Source: Mytilus galloprovincialis
Lineage: Eukaryota; Mollusca; Bivalvia; Mytilida; Mytilidae
DNA length: 64,000 nt
Assembly: GCF_965363235.1 (NCBI RefSeq)
Contig: NC_134839.1
Coordinates: forward strand, 57,317,560 to 57,381,559
Direction: 5' to 3'
Position numbers and translations under genes: made by a program
In this document: positions 44,301-59,300 of the stretch, piece by piece
Position numbering within the stretch: position 1 is the stretch's first letter
Layout of the letters: every line of letters starts with the position of its first letter
The notes under the pieces: generated by a model
The model's input: only the letters and a program-made list of their open reading frames with translations
Database searches by the model: none
Told to the model about the DNA's origin: nothing

Positions 44301-47300
44301 TAAAAGATGACAGTTTTACTTTCGTTATCAGCTGGAAATAAAATAAATCCAACTAAGGCGAATAACGCTTGAACGGTAAATGCCAAAACATCAATTTTTC
44401 AAAATCGAAGTTGACCTGTACTTTTTGGTTTATGCCTTTTTATTCAAATTTTAAAAAGTGGTACTCTAATTATCTGCCAAAAATTGATACATAGTCAAAT
44501 GTTGAATGGAACTAAGGGATACAGTGTACAACTCTAGAACAGTAAATGTCTGAACCAGCCAAGCCGAAATCACACCTGTATTTTTACATTTTAGGATCTT
44601 GATTTGTTTTTAAAATGAAAAAGATTTGTTGAAGGCCGTACAGTGACCTATAGTTGTTAATGTCTGTGTCATTTTGGTCTTTTATGAACAGCTGTCTCAT
44701 TGGCAATCATACCACATCTTCTTTTTTATATTGATGAAGCTGTAATTTAATTTTAATCTGGAATGAGGATGCTCAAGAAAGAAAACATAAGGTCCAGTAA
44801 TATTATCATTATCGTGTGGGAACCGACGAAAGTAACTAAGATTTTAGTTTTGAAATGACCTGTATTTTTGTTTTTAAAACATTGTGATAAAATTTAAAGA
44901 TATGGTCAAGTGTACTTTAATTATCATCGGAAAATATACTTGTGTGACAATCTGAGCTACGGAATGACATGTGCATCGCTACCTACCGCCTCCATTTACG
45001 ATGCGGATTTGTAAAACTTAAAATTGCTATCCATACATTTGAAATAATATAGTAAATGATAAGAAGATAACTTGATTTTGTCTTAAGCTATGCACTTGAA
45101 TGTTATTAATTATCTGTTACTGTTAAAAGGTAAATCAAATTTTGTTCACACAAATAAAAAAGAAAAATAAAGGATATGGGTATTCCTCCATGACACAACA
45201 TTGGTACATCTACCACACACAAACAACCTTTCTGTTCGTCATTTGTCTTAGTGAGGCCTTCAACACGGAGCATCCCAATGCAAGTTTAAAGTGGCCCCTA
45301 TCACCGGCTTGAGCGGAATTCTTTGCAAAAATAATTCGGATAGACATTTTAAGAAGTACAATCAGGGATTAAGTGTTTTAACGTCATGGATTATAATTAT
45401 AATTATGAATGACTTATAAAATTGAGGGCATATATTGCCTGTTTCTCAGATATGAAGTACCTAGTTTGGTGTATACAAAGTTCCGGTAACCAGTACGGTC
45501 GAATAAAGGTGGTGTGCGTCTTATTAAAATTTTAGTACACACACTGGCCTTAATTTGAGAGAATGATGTGGCACTAATAAGACAAGTTATCTCAAGAATA
45601 AATATGCCATAATTTCAAAATAAAAAAGGAAATACACCTCAAGCACGGGTAAACTGTCTCAAATGTTTATTTTTTAGCCAAGTGTCATCATGGACAAATC
45701 ATCATGTCAAAAGACAATTCTTTGATGAAGGGAACATATACTTCAGCGAATTTCCTTTCAGTGATGATGTCCCTTTTAATGAAGCCTCTATTTTCTGTAT
45801 TTATGCTACTTTTTACCTAAACAATAATACTGTTGGATGGGTTCCGTCAAACTGCAATGACAACTACTTGAACTCCGTTGATTGTTGTTATACGTCACAA
45901 AAGAATATAGGTAACTATCTATTTCTATTTTAAAGCATTTCATTATATCCTGTCACTTTTTGTTTCTATACTAACCTTTTTTAGTCTGTCAAATATAATT
46001 TAGTAATAGAATAGAATTGTTATTGGTTTAGTGTTTTGTAAATCAGGCCTTATATAGCTAATTCAGTTTGATTACTAATTGTGTATTGCCATACGATCAC
46101 CTAAAAGGATGCATTCTTACATCCACGACATTTAGACTTTTGTGGATAGGTGTCTCATAACCAATCATAACAGAGCTTTTTACTTTTATATTATTTATGA
46201 AACGAAATCATAATATGCATCGGATCGTGAAAAAATCTTGTTTTCAAGCTTTCAAGTTATCATTTTACCGTTAACATTTCTAACATTACATTATAACAAT
46301 AGACGGTGATGCGATGAAGCAGTTCTTATTATGAGTAAATAAACTTATCATAGATACCAGGATTCAAAATGTGTACGCCTGACGCGCGTTTCGTCTAAAA
46401 AAAGACTTGAATCTAAAACGTTAAAAGGTGATATAAAGAACGAAGTTGAAGAGCAGAAAAAAGTAAACAATTAAATAGTTATCGGATATCACACGTACTT
46501 CGTTTTTGAAACTAAAAGCATTCAATTACAATGTGTTGATTTTTTTCTCGATTTTCTGGCAGGATGACTGATTATGATGTGGATGGCTTTTTAACATCCA
46601 ACGGACAATAAAATGCATAATTTAGACCGAGATCTTGTTAATGAAATATGATTATTAATACTGCTTTGAATAAGATCGACACGCTGAGCCGGATGTTTAA
46701 TGTGTTTGTTCACAAGATAACCATCCGCTGGAAGACATGAAAACCTACACGGGCACATTTTCCGACTCTAAGTTGACTCTTACTCTCGCGTGCGTGCTAA
46801 GCGGAGAAGCATCAAATACTAAATTTAAAGTTTTGGCTGGACACGTCCGGGATTTCGAACCCCTGATCTCCCGTTCGGGGCGAACATGCTACCAAGAGAC
46901 CAGTGATGCTGTTCGGACAGGATGGATTTTTAGTTATTGTATATTATGTATCATTTAAACACAGCAATATATATTATTGTTAGTGATTTAAAAAACGTCT
47001 ACTCTACTTGCTTATTACAATATATAAACATGTGTCATTGTATAATTGAAACAGAAGCTTTGAACGCTACGTTGTACACCGTAGCGGTCACGTGGTACAC
47101 AGCAGAAAACTATTGTTCAAAGGAAGGAAGCAATTTGTTAAACCTTACTCAGCCGATTAACTTGTATTTAAGTTTCGTTAAAACGCCATGGCTATCATCA
47201 GGGTAAGAAAATGTAGACTCAACACATTTTGTCATTTTTTTTTAGAAAGATAGTAGAAGAAAAGGTTAGCAGAGGTTTTCGAACCTTAAAAGTGTTTAAT

Positions 47301-50300
47301 TATGGAAAGAATGATACAAAACTTAGTTCTAGACATTATTTTGAATTTTCTACAACTAAGACATTTATATGTTTTGCACATTTGATTACAAGGATCAAGG
47401 GTGAGGAATAATACCAACTATTAAATAAAGATAACATTTATACAGACCATCGACGTTATCTTGAAAAAAATTAAATACATTTTCATAAAGCAACTGGAAA
47501 CATTGCCGATGTAGATGTAATAGAATGGGGAAGGATGAAAATTCTGCAATCAAGTGTAAGAGTCAGTGTAATATAGTCGCATTTTCAACATCGTAAATGA
47601 TTTTACTTTGCAACTGTTTTGATTCGAACGCCACTGATGTGTCTTAAATATAGATGAAATGCGCGTCTGGCGTACTAAATTATAACCTGAATCTTTGATC
47701 AAGAAAGTTCTAAATAGGAAGCATGAAGTCTATTAAGTGTTAATTTTTGATATATTGTATAGATACTTGTTTATTGTTGAATTCTTTATGGGTTATTTTT
47801 CTTGTTTTTTTTTAGGGGGGGAGGGTTATTGCTGTCGTTGTAGTCCTGTTTCATTTATGATAACCCCACATCTCTTTTTATTCAAAACTAGTATTTCGTA
47901 CTTCGATTTTTTTATTAAGCTTTTAAACTTATTTTTGAAATCAAACTGTAAGAAGAACCACACACATGTACTCGAGTGTAACAATGAGATACTAAACAGA
48001 TGATGTATGGCTTTTCATCAACATGTAAGATCATCAATAATAATCAAATTCTATTTTAACATGTTAACATGTAAATAATCTCAAAACAACTTGAAGTTGA
48101 AGAGCAGTGATGCCACCAAAAAATCCTAAAAGTTTTGACAAATACAGCTGAGGTAATCTATTCCTGAGGTAGAAAAACCTTAGTATTTCAAAAATTCAAA
48201 GTTTTGTTAGCAGTCAATTTATAATTATGAACATATCAATGATAATTCAAGTCAACACAGAAGTGCTGACTGCTGGGCTCGTGATACCCTCGGGGAATTA
48301 AAACTCACCCAGCAGTAGCATCTACACAGTGGTTGTAAATAAACTCATCATAGATACCAGAGTTGAAACTTTATATTTCCGCCAGACGCGCGTTTCGTCC
48401 GACTGTCATCCTTATTGCTACTTGCGAAGAGGAAGTGTACGAAAATAATTATAAAATCAAGATAATATGAGACGTGAATACTTGTTTATCTTCGAAAAAT
48501 AACATTTTCTTCAAGCAAATGACATATCTACTGATTTATTTCTGTCATTAAATAATAAGCAAATAAGAATAGGAAATTGATCTCTTCGTTGGTCAATAAA
48601 CGAAATAATCACGATGGCTACTTTGTGGTCGAATGATGACAGGTTTACACTTGGCGACCTCTTTTCTGTATAAAAATATTTCCCAATGTTATTTTGGTAA
48701 TAGTGGGAAAGCTGGAACACTGAAGAGCTACGTTGTATTGGTCACGCGGGAAAAGGGAGATAGACGCCATTTTACAAAAATGGCGCCTCCATCGTACCGG
48801 AAAAATTGCTTAAAAATTTATTCTAGATACTTAAAATGCAGTTTAAGAACTTATTATTGTAATAATATAATTCTTAAAGACAAGTCTGAATTTCGAGCTG
48901 ATTCTCCAGCTTTCTATTGTTATTCAAATATTGTTAATTCTATTACAATAATATTTGTTTCAGGGTAACAAAGTTTTGGACTGGTCATTCATCACTAGAA
49001 ATTTTTGAAAATTTAGAGATTGCAAAGAAATATGATATTGCTGAAATGGAAATCAACCAAACAGGTTGTGTCTATGTTATTGTTGAAAACCAATATCAAA
49101 ACTTTCCAAAAATTCAGTTGGGAATAGATTCATGCAATAATACTAAGGACGGTTTTATTTGCTTGAAACCCACACGTAAGTTAACTGTATACATGTATGA
49201 CGTTTTTGTTCGATTTTCTGGATGTATACAATTGTGTATTTACTTTATTTTTACGCACCACATATATGCAGTATTTTTCTCCATTAAATAGAAGAATATG
49301 AAGTATTTGAAAATATTAAGGGTTTTCAAAAATATTCTAAATACTAAACCATACAAAAAGGTCATTGATGCAAACCTTTTTTTTTTTTAAAATATATGCC
49401 AAAAGCTCGGGGACGTAGATTGTACAAGCAGATAAATATGCATGTAATATAAATTCGTAGAAACAAGACACTTATTAGTACAGTAGTAATGTGTTCATCT
49501 AAAAATGCAAAAGCACATAATTGAACACGAACTTATACCAGCACACGAGATGAAACAGTTTATTTCGTTCACAACATATATCGGTAACCTCATCAATTTG
49601 TTTTCTTCATGTAGTGGTTTATATTGATGCCGATCTTTTTTAACATTTATTTTTATCAATCTTTTTCCGTAGAAAATTGTGTTGATGTCAAACCTTTGAT
49701 AGTCTGATTTGACGGCTGTGTGTTTTTGTAATGTGTCCGTTTTTATTCTATAGCTAGTCACCACTTCAGTTTGATCATGTAGATCTATTGTATAGTCATT
49801 TAATAAAATTTTCTATTCGCAAAAGTATGAATTATTCTAAATTCTAAATGATAATGATGTTCTTGTCCCAGGCGTATTGGTTATATTTTACAAATTCAAA
49901 TGTGACGCCATTTTGAGCCTTACAATGTGTTTTAGCTAACACGGCTGTGAATTTTTGTAATGTGTCTGTTTTTATTCTATAGCTAGTCACCACTTCAGTT
50001 TAATCATGTAGATCTACTATATAGTCATTTTATAAAATTTACTGTTCACAAAAGTATGAATTATTCTAAATTCTAAATAATAATAATGTTCTTGTCCCAT
50101 GCGTATTGGTTACATTTTGTTTTGGGACTTTTGGTTCTCAATGCTTTTCAACTTTGTACTTGTTTTGGCTTCCAAACTTAGCGTCACTGGTTGGTCTTGT
50201 GTGGACGTGGAGGACGTCTGGCGTGTTACATTTTTAGCCTGGTACATTTGTTGGCTATTATTCATTTGTTATTCTGTCCTATATTTTCTCTCATTTATTT

Positions 50301-53300
50301 GTATTGTAGTCCTGTCATTTAATATTGTCATTTTAATGTTATAATTAACATTGCCATTAAAGCGGGATGTTTGGCATGCCACAAAACCAGGTTCAACCCA
50401 CCATTTTTATTTTGAATTGCCCTGTACCAAGTCAGTGAAATGGCCATTGTTATATTATAGTTCATTTGTGTGTGTGTTACATTTTAATGTTGTGTTTCTG
50501 TTGTGTCGTAGTTCTCTTATATTTGATGCGTTTCCCTCAGTTTTAGTTTGTAACCCCGATTTGTTTTTTCTCTATCGTTTTATGAATTTCGAACAGCGGT
50601 GTACTACTGTTGCCTTTATTTGATACTTTTTTATTTTCCCTAGAACTTGAACTTCCAACTCACAAGTCGAAAACAAACTGTCAACGTCATGCCAAAAACG
50701 AAACATAAAAAAACCCCGACCAAATTCAAACAATAGTATACAAAACACAACGTAGAAACTATAGACTGAGCAACACGTACCCAACCAAAAACTCAAGTGC
50801 TTTCGGTGTGTCAACATGACAATTATACAATGATACCAAGATTAAACTGTGCATTTCAATTGAGAAAAGGAAGGCACTAAAAGCATTCATCATTTGTAAT
50901 GTAAAGAAATGCCGGAATTCTTTAATCAATGCAAAACATGGTTTGTCAGTGGAATAAAAAGAATGCTTTGAATATTTTGAATATTTTTTTGCAGAATATA
51001 TGTATTTCGATAGGTCACCAAACTTTATTTACACCAGCAATTATTTAAAGTACGATGGTCAGCCATATACTATTTCGGAGTGTGAGGATGAGTGTGAGGA
51101 AATGATGAAGAACGGTTATGCATGTATCGGCTTCAATTACAATAAAGCAAATTCGAGCTGCCAATTTAAGGAAACGATGTTCGGAGGCAGTTATACTATC
51201 CGATTTGACTCCGATTGGATTTCTGTTGATTTTACCCACCATCATGGTATGATATAACCATTAGTTGAATGTACAACTTGCACACTGTTAAATATAGTAA
51301 AATTGAGGAACTGCTTAAATCCACGTAATTTAGATTCATTTACATTGCCACGTGTCACAATTTTACACTAATTATAATTTAAGGAAAATTTCTTCAGGAT
51401 TATCTGATAATTTTTAACTTTGGACTTATCTTTCCTGCTGAATAATCATGCAGAATGGTCATATTCTTTATAGGTGTTACATATTACAACTTGTATGTTC
51501 TATAGGCTGTAGCAACAACTACTTTATCTTCTTAAACTTTTAAACATTACCAAACGAGATTCATTTGATATGAACAATACGAAAGGAGCAACTAATAGAA
51601 CAGGAAATGCTTTCTTTTCAGGATCACATGAGTTAACCTCCTTTTGATATTCATGTTGCCCAATAACTTTTGAATAGTGTTTAGTATGTTTATCTCTTCG
51701 TCAATAAAACACCCATTTTCGGACGGTTCCGTTATTAAAAATTAGTCACGTAACTTATTTGACACATGATTGTCTTAATTTTTTTCCTTTTTCTGAATTT
51801 GTGCTCTCCTCTCTTTTATATCTAGGTATAATACTCCGTAGCAATCCGTTATACACCTCACCGTTACTGTCAATACATGCATCAAAATAAAAACAACTTT
51901 TTTTGGAACTGAAAAATGTAATCCTTGTCTATTTTGTAGACTAAAGCTGACCTTAAAGTCATCAATTAAAAATTGTTTCATTCTTCATAACAAGTTAAGA
52001 AAATAGAAATGATTGTGGATAGCATAATATTTTCAAATGTAAATACATATGTAGAAAAATATATATGCAGAAAACGTTCAAGAAAATTTCTAGAAAATAT
52101 TTGTTGTGGACATGTACTGAAGGCTCTAAATGCAAGAATTATATTCAAAATATATTGCAAACGACTGCATATAATCTATCCTTTCTTATCTTTCAATGCA
52201 AATACAGTTTTGCTTACAGATGGGCTAGTCATTGTTACATATCATATGTAAAACATTTTAATGAAAAGTGTCCATTTTCGATATGTCAGGAGGACACGAA
52301 GTCTCACTTTCATATTCCAAATCTATGAAACTTCAGGGAAAAGGTTCCAAGGCATTGTATGCCACGTTCTAATCAATCAAACGTCTAGAACGTGTGCAAG
52401 TAGTCATGCTAACTATTATTGATACACGGGTCATTACAGATAAGTTGAATTCTCGAAACTTTTTGTATGGTCATAAACGGAATGCTGGTATCACTGTCAC
52501 TTAAGCGATCTTCAGTAGACTTTTGCGATAAATCTAGATCATAAAGTAGAAGTCCTACAAACATGCCAAAACTAGGGGTTTCTGATAATTTTTTCTTAAT
52601 GACATTTGATCGATTATACGTTCCTATCTAACTTTATTGAAATTGAAAGATCTTTATAGGTGTATCCATCGCCCTGTGTCATTCAAACGAAATAAGACAG
52701 AAAATCAACAACATAACAAACATAAAGATCTTCGAGATTGACTAGTTTCTATACGGTATGCCCTATGTCCATAAAATGTGTATGAATAAATCTGAACCAG
52801 ATGATCACAGATCTTATGTCTACACCAAATTTTTCAAATGATGAATCATTATGATATATCAAAAATCAACAATGAGGCTCACGACCAAGAACAGGGACTC
52901 AAACACGTGATCTGTTAAACTTGTCTGAACCCAATCTTCTTTCAACAACAATAACAGGAGTAATCAAGAGTTGTCTACATATTGTACAATAGCGTCTGTC
53001 CAGTTCTTTACATATTATATTTATTAATGTATATCTTTTAATCTATTTAAGAACTAACTGTCAAATAATTTAATTGTAGCTATTGCTGGTAATTATACAC
53101 CTAAGCAAATTGCAGTCAGTACATCTTCAGGTGGGTCATCTTTAAATGAAGTTACACAATGTATTTTGATATGTTATGTGTCTTATTCCTTTCATTTTTA
53201 TAAACAAACCAACCTGTCAATCATTTATTTATAAAACAAACAGAACACTCAGACGGTGATCATTGTCACACGTGAAAGCCACAATGAACTAATGACTTTA

Positions 53301-56300
53301 ATTTAATGTACAATTATTCAAGTGATACGGGATCTAAATGAGCATAGAATGAATTGCGATGTTGTAGAAATAGATGGCAGAAGATACCAAAGGAACATGC
53401 GAAAATCATAACAAAAATCTAAAAGAGTAACAAGTGTTCAATAATGGCAGATGCTCAATAACCATTGTCATATCCATTTTTTTTCCATTTCAGTAACTAA
53501 TAATGAAGGAGTAACAGCATTAAGTTATTTATATGATAGGAATAATCAGGCCACATTACCTTCAGAGAAAACAATTATTAGAGGTTCGGAAAACACAAGT
53601 GATTATCCTGCTGCAACGAATAACATTAATACAGATACTTCATTTTTAGGTGAGAGATGTTTTTTTAACTAGCATAACTATTTACTATGAACCTTCTTGC
53701 ATGCAATGCTGCATTTTATTTTAAAGTTAACATCGCATGTTTACACGATTTCAAGGAATTTTAGTATTTCATCCTCACTTTAAATGAAAACCAAACAAAA
53801 GTATTCGATGGGTCAAGCAATTAAAAAGGACAAATAAACAATATATAGAAATAAAAATCAAAAGCTAACTGCAAATATTTAAAAGAGTAACAAGTGTTCA
53901 ATAATGGCAGATGCACAATAACCATTGTCCTATCCAATTTTTTTCCATTTCAGTAACTATTAATGAGGGAGTAACAGCATTAAGTTATTTATATGATAGG
54001 AATGATCAAGCCACATTACCTTCAGAGAAGACAATTATTAGAGGTTCGGAAAACACAAGTGATTATCCTACTGCAACGAATAACATAAATACAGATACTT
54101 CATTTCTAGGTGAGAGATGTTTTTTTAACTAGCATAACTATTTACTATGAACCTTCTTGCATGCAATACAGCATTTTATTGCATAGCAATATAATATTTC
54201 CCACAGAAAGTAACCAAAAGTTAGCGTGCAATAAATTCTAATATTGCACTAGTGCAATAAATCTTCAAAAATTTATGACGTCATCAACAACAAAATCTTA
54301 GTTTAAACCAATTTTTACTTTCAAATCTTATATTACTATACAATAAAAGGGTTATTGCATGAATATTGGGGAATATTGTCCCTCGTAGAACATATATTGC
54401 ACTCGCAAGCTCGTGCAATATAAAATTCTACTTGGGACAATATTCCCCAATATTCATGCAATAACCCTATATTATTTTGAAGTTAACATCACATGTATAC
54501 ACGATTTCAAGGAATTTTAGTATTTCATCCTTACTTTAAATGAAAACCAAACAAAAGTATTCGATGGGTCAATCAATTAAAAAGGACAATTAAACAACAT
54601 ATAGAAATAAAAAAAAAGGTAACTGCAAACATTTTTTTGTCTTAAGTATCTATAATACGAATAGCACAGGGAATACTAAAATAATAATGAAATAATCCAT
54701 TTTTTCAGAGTATCAAGCACTATTTTGTCAATATATATTGTTAAGCTTCGCTTGTGTGTACACAAACTATGCCAGTTTCGAGCCTCCTCGTGGGGTTTTT
54801 GATTATGTGATTACTTGGCCGTTATATGGTGAATATTTGATTACCAGACAAAATATTTCATGATTATCTGATAATATGGGACTGTTTTTTTTATTATTTG
54901 ATTATCTTGTTAAAAAAAACAATTTATGATCATGTGATTCTATTTACAAAAAAGTTGTGATTATGTGATTCTATTTACAAAAAAGTTGTGATTATGTGAT
55001 TATATTTGCATTACTGGGAAACCCCCATGAGGGGCCTCTCAGTCGTAGTTGCATGCTTTTGTTAGCTTTTTAAGTTAGCAGCTTCTTTATAAAAATAAGG
55101 AGATGTGGTATAATTGCCAATTAGACAACTATCCACCATAGTTCAAATGGAGTGGATGTAATCAATCATAGGCAATTGTTCGGCCTTAAACAATGAGAAA
55201 ACCCCATTATGTATAGTTGGCTATATAAGGAACATATTTGATGAAATGGAATCAAAAGAGAAATGGGAATAATTGAATGGTTAATACAAGATTTTCATGC
55301 TTTGAATCCAAAGAGGAATTTTGCCTCCAGTGCAAGTATGGGTCATTTATTTGTTTAAACTAGAATTATCGCCTTTTCCAACATCAATAAGTCAAAACCA
55401 ATTGACATATACACTCTTTTTTCTATCAAAAGACAACCATCATGACAACAATCGTGATTTGACAGTTATTACTATGTAAAAGAAAGCTAGGGCAGAATAC
55501 CATCATTATAATTAAAGCACGATCGCGAACCTGACTGTCTCAAAGTTGACATCTCACTGTATACCAGAGGAAATACTGCGAGTTGTTTATATTAATAGAA
55601 TGCATATCGGGGGCTTGTTTTAATACATGAATTTCATTTGAATCAACACATGTAGAGCCCCGCTGTGAATTGAATTCTTACCTACATAAAAAGACAAAAT
55701 AGTATATACACTTCGATAAATCTTACACATAATGAATGTTGAGCTATATAGAAATCTTGTGATGCCTTAAATACCGTTTAAAATAGCTGGCAATTAACGA
55801 ACGAAAATATTAAAGATAGTTTCAATTTGTTTTTAGTTTTCCAAAATTTTGTAGCTTCTGAATAGTATAAAAAAAGTATTATGTCCAATGAGACATTTAC
55901 CAACCAGAATATCAGTTGTAGACTTATGTGGAAGCCAATCATGAGTATTTACTTCTTCTTCTCTTCTACTGGTATCTGGCATAGAATTCGTGTAGATAAA
56001 TATTTAAAAGTCCATATGACTGTTTTTTCCAGTTGTTCTGTTAGTATATATGGTCGAGCGTTTGGTGTTGTCTGTTTTAACTCATCTTTAAAGAAGCGAG
56101 CATCTTATAAATAACTGATTTATTGTGATCATAATGGCTTAAATAATGAATATTGTCATTGCTTTTAAAGGTAATACTTCTATAATCCTTAAAATGATTA
56201 TTTACAAAAGACACCAAAGATCAAATTGAGATGATCTAAAGTTAATGTCAAATTCTTGGTCTTGTTTTTTCATGTGCTTTCAATTTTTGTTTATTATTAA

Positions 56301-59300
56301 CATGTGACTATACCTATTCAAATATTAGAGGACACAAATGAAAATTATTATCACTTTATAGTTTTGATTATTGATTTTATATCATTATATAAGTTAACTT
56401 ACTATAATGATCAAGCTTTTCATGCTTTTAGCATGGTTAGTTGCATTTTTGAAAAGTTTTATTAAAAAACAGACTAAAGTTAATATACATTAAATTATTT
56501 ATTAATGTGCAAACTAGATTTTGGAAGCAAACAATTTAGGAAAAAAAAAATAGATGTTTTTTTAATTGATAAATTCTGTTATAACTCATGTCTACTAACA
56601 TTACATAAGAAGTTAAACACACAAAACAATATTCATTTTCATATCCTGCCTATAAAGTATGGTTTTAATAGTTTATAGTATCGAATTCATAACAGTGTGG
56701 CTATGGACATTGATTGGCGCACTTTAATATCCCATTGACTGGGACAGATTAGGTGAACGTTCGTCTATAACGCCCATTGCTCACGACGTCCTTAATATAA
56801 ACATTTAAACCGTGGGGTCACCAAAGGTTCTCAACGCCTATATAAAATAATTCGAAATACTAATCAGGAATTTGTGTTTTGATTTATATTGATTAATTAA
56901 ACGTCCTTTACTTGTGTTTTTGTTATGTTTCGACAATCAATTTTCATAATAAGATATCGCAAAGCCATGTTCTTTCAGAAAAAAGAATGACTTACTGAAT
57001 GCATGTATTGATTGATTATCTTTTTCGGATTTAACAATTGCGATTGTCGAGTTATGTAATCTTTTAACTTTTATCTGGTCTAATTTTATTTTAGAACGAA
57101 TGCATAATCCACTTTCAAAAGTTGTGCAAATACGAAACATAAAGACAAAATATACTTCTGCCCTGTCGTTTTCGTACTTGAAAGTTATTGGATAGTAAGA
57201 AAGCTATTTGGATTAAACCTTGTGAAATTTGCATGCATTTACGTTATTGTATTGGCAAAATGTATCATTTGGTGTATATAGGAAACTTAAACCGTTCTGC
57301 TATACTGCTACTATACTTGTATAAAACACTTGGCAACAGAAACGCATTCATCTTATCTATATAAAAAAATCGACCCAATTTACATAGAAATGGACGTCTT
57401 CGTGCATTTGTGATTGCAAATAAAATATGTTCCGGACCTTATGAGTATTTGGACCATACGTGTATGGTTGGACCATATTAGTATACCCTTATGGTCATGA
57501 TATATGCGTATGGTCCAAATACTCATATGGTCCGGAACACATACATGATATTCTGTGCATTGTCGGTCGTCTATTATTTTTTTTCTTTTGTTGATGGATT
57601 TGACGTCTTTCTGTAAGTGATTATTTGTTCATGACTTAAAACTTACTTGCAAATAATTTAAAAACAAGACTTGATTTATAAAAATGTCCAAACAAACCAT
57701 GATTTTTTTTTAAACATACATCACATCCATTGCAAAAGGCTAAAATTCGCCAGGTCTTTAATTTCAACTAAGTGAGTTGACTAAATTAATGTTGCGGACC
57801 ATTTTCCAATTTCCATGCGGTATCCCTATTTTTTTCTCGCTCATCTTTTATGTTTGTTTTTTTTTCTTCATCCCAAGACCTCTTGGAGCTTTCATTCTAT
57901 AAAGTGTGTATTTTGCTAATGGTCGAAGGCCATACGGGGACCTATAGCTTGATAACGCCTGTTGGTCCCTGGAAAGAATGTGTCTGATTGCCTATCACAC
58001 TTCATATTCTTATTTTAACATGCAGTTATATCTATGATAAGAATGAAAATTGAATTGTCATTGAGACAAAAACCCAACCAAAGAGCAAAAAAAAAAAAGA
58101 AAAAAAAAAAGCCCAAGGCAACATGTAGATCTTTCGTATCAAGGGAATTGCTATAAATTGCTATAAATTAATAGTATTAGGCCATACTCAAGTTATAAAA
58201 TAGATCTTGTCGTCAACTTTTGCAACCAGCTTCTATGTTTCTATAATGCACTGTTCATCCTTTTTGGGCTTCGACTTTTCCATTGGACAGACAATTTTGT
58301 TTTCGACTGTTTTAAAAAGATGCATTTTTTTACAAAATCATACAAGTAAGGAGTCTCTGGCCTTTGGTAGTGTTGTATGTTAATTAATGTTTGTTTATTT
58401 ATTTGTTTAGGAAATAAGTATGACGTACATTTTCACTGAACTAGGACACTTTTTATAATAGTTTTTCGATATCGCTCGGGCAAAAATAATCACGAATATA
58501 ATGCCTACCCATGTTAAAACTACAATAAAGTATAGTTTGCATCAATTATTTCTTGAACCTACCATTTTTTTTGTCTATGTTGGATTTGTGTGGCATTGAA
58601 AAAAACGGGTATAAACTACACAGTGCAGCTTCCAACAACAATACAAGATTTATTGATTTTCAAAATGCGACCAAAATTAAAAATTTGCTCGCAGCGGAAA
58701 AAATTCAACAGTTTGATTTTAATTGAAATAAAATAATTGTTATGATTTACACACCGTTACTTTTTCCAATATAAATATTCGAACTATTTTGTTTGTTGTT
58801 TCCTTTATAAATTTACATCATTTTTAAAAAGACCACGCGTCTTCGATATTTAGAAGACTATAAAAGTGATGTTCATTATCTTTCTTCTGCTGTAAGTTTA
58901 ATTTAGTTATTTTGTGTAATAATTGCCATCTCGTATGTTTTAAATTTGAATAAAGAAGATTCAGGTTGTCTTATACGTCAATGATACACACAAAAAAAAA
59001 ACCGATAACAAATAAAATAAGGTGCAAAATTCATTCTCCATGAAAAGAATACATCACATGGATGTAATTTTTGTAAGAAAAATACCAATTTCGTGAGAAG
59101 TTGTGTGTTGGACTTGAAGAGCCAAGGCAAACTGACAAATATCTGAATGAACGAATCGATTTATGGTATATAAAAAAAACAAAGCCCACATGGTTAACAT
59201 TGAATAAATAGAAGGCCACTCTTAAATGATCACAACGTAGAAGTTTTTGTTCTCTTAATCAATAAGATATTTTCTGAAATAACGCGGGTCCCTATTAACT

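Larger units (their letters stand above)
45911..47054 (+). other. intron 4 of the lectin receptor (phase 1)
   Basis: It contains a CAGACGCGCG-family fragment at 46345-46450 and a tRNA-derived SINE at 46735-46925. Otherwise AT-rich. Confidence 0.65.
53420..54640. repeat. tandem duplication of a 460-bp unit containing a coding exon
   Basis: Unit A (about 53420-53879) and unit B (from 53880) share the upstream intron sequence (AAAAGAGTAACAAGTGTTCA), the whole 156-bp exon and the downstream intron (ACACGATTTCAAGGAATTTT, GTATTCGATGGGTCAA). Similarity is about 95 percent across the exon. Unit B is interrupted by an insertion of about 295 bp (54181-54478) that unit A lacks. Confidence 0.95.

Noticed and set aside
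46800-46900. tRNA gene
   Set aside because: The B box has an extra base and the acceptor stem does not pair; SINE is the better call.
50099-50623. Two adjacent open frames of 81 and 90 residues
   Set aside because: They fall in dispersed repeat families that recur elsewhere in the window.
52009-52328. Exon within receptor intron 7
   Set aside because: Overlapping open frames in two phases, no matching splice sites and no domain resemblance.
55881-56114. 77-residue open frame as a gene or exon
   Set aside because: No splice borders in the needed phase, no homology and AT-rich composition.
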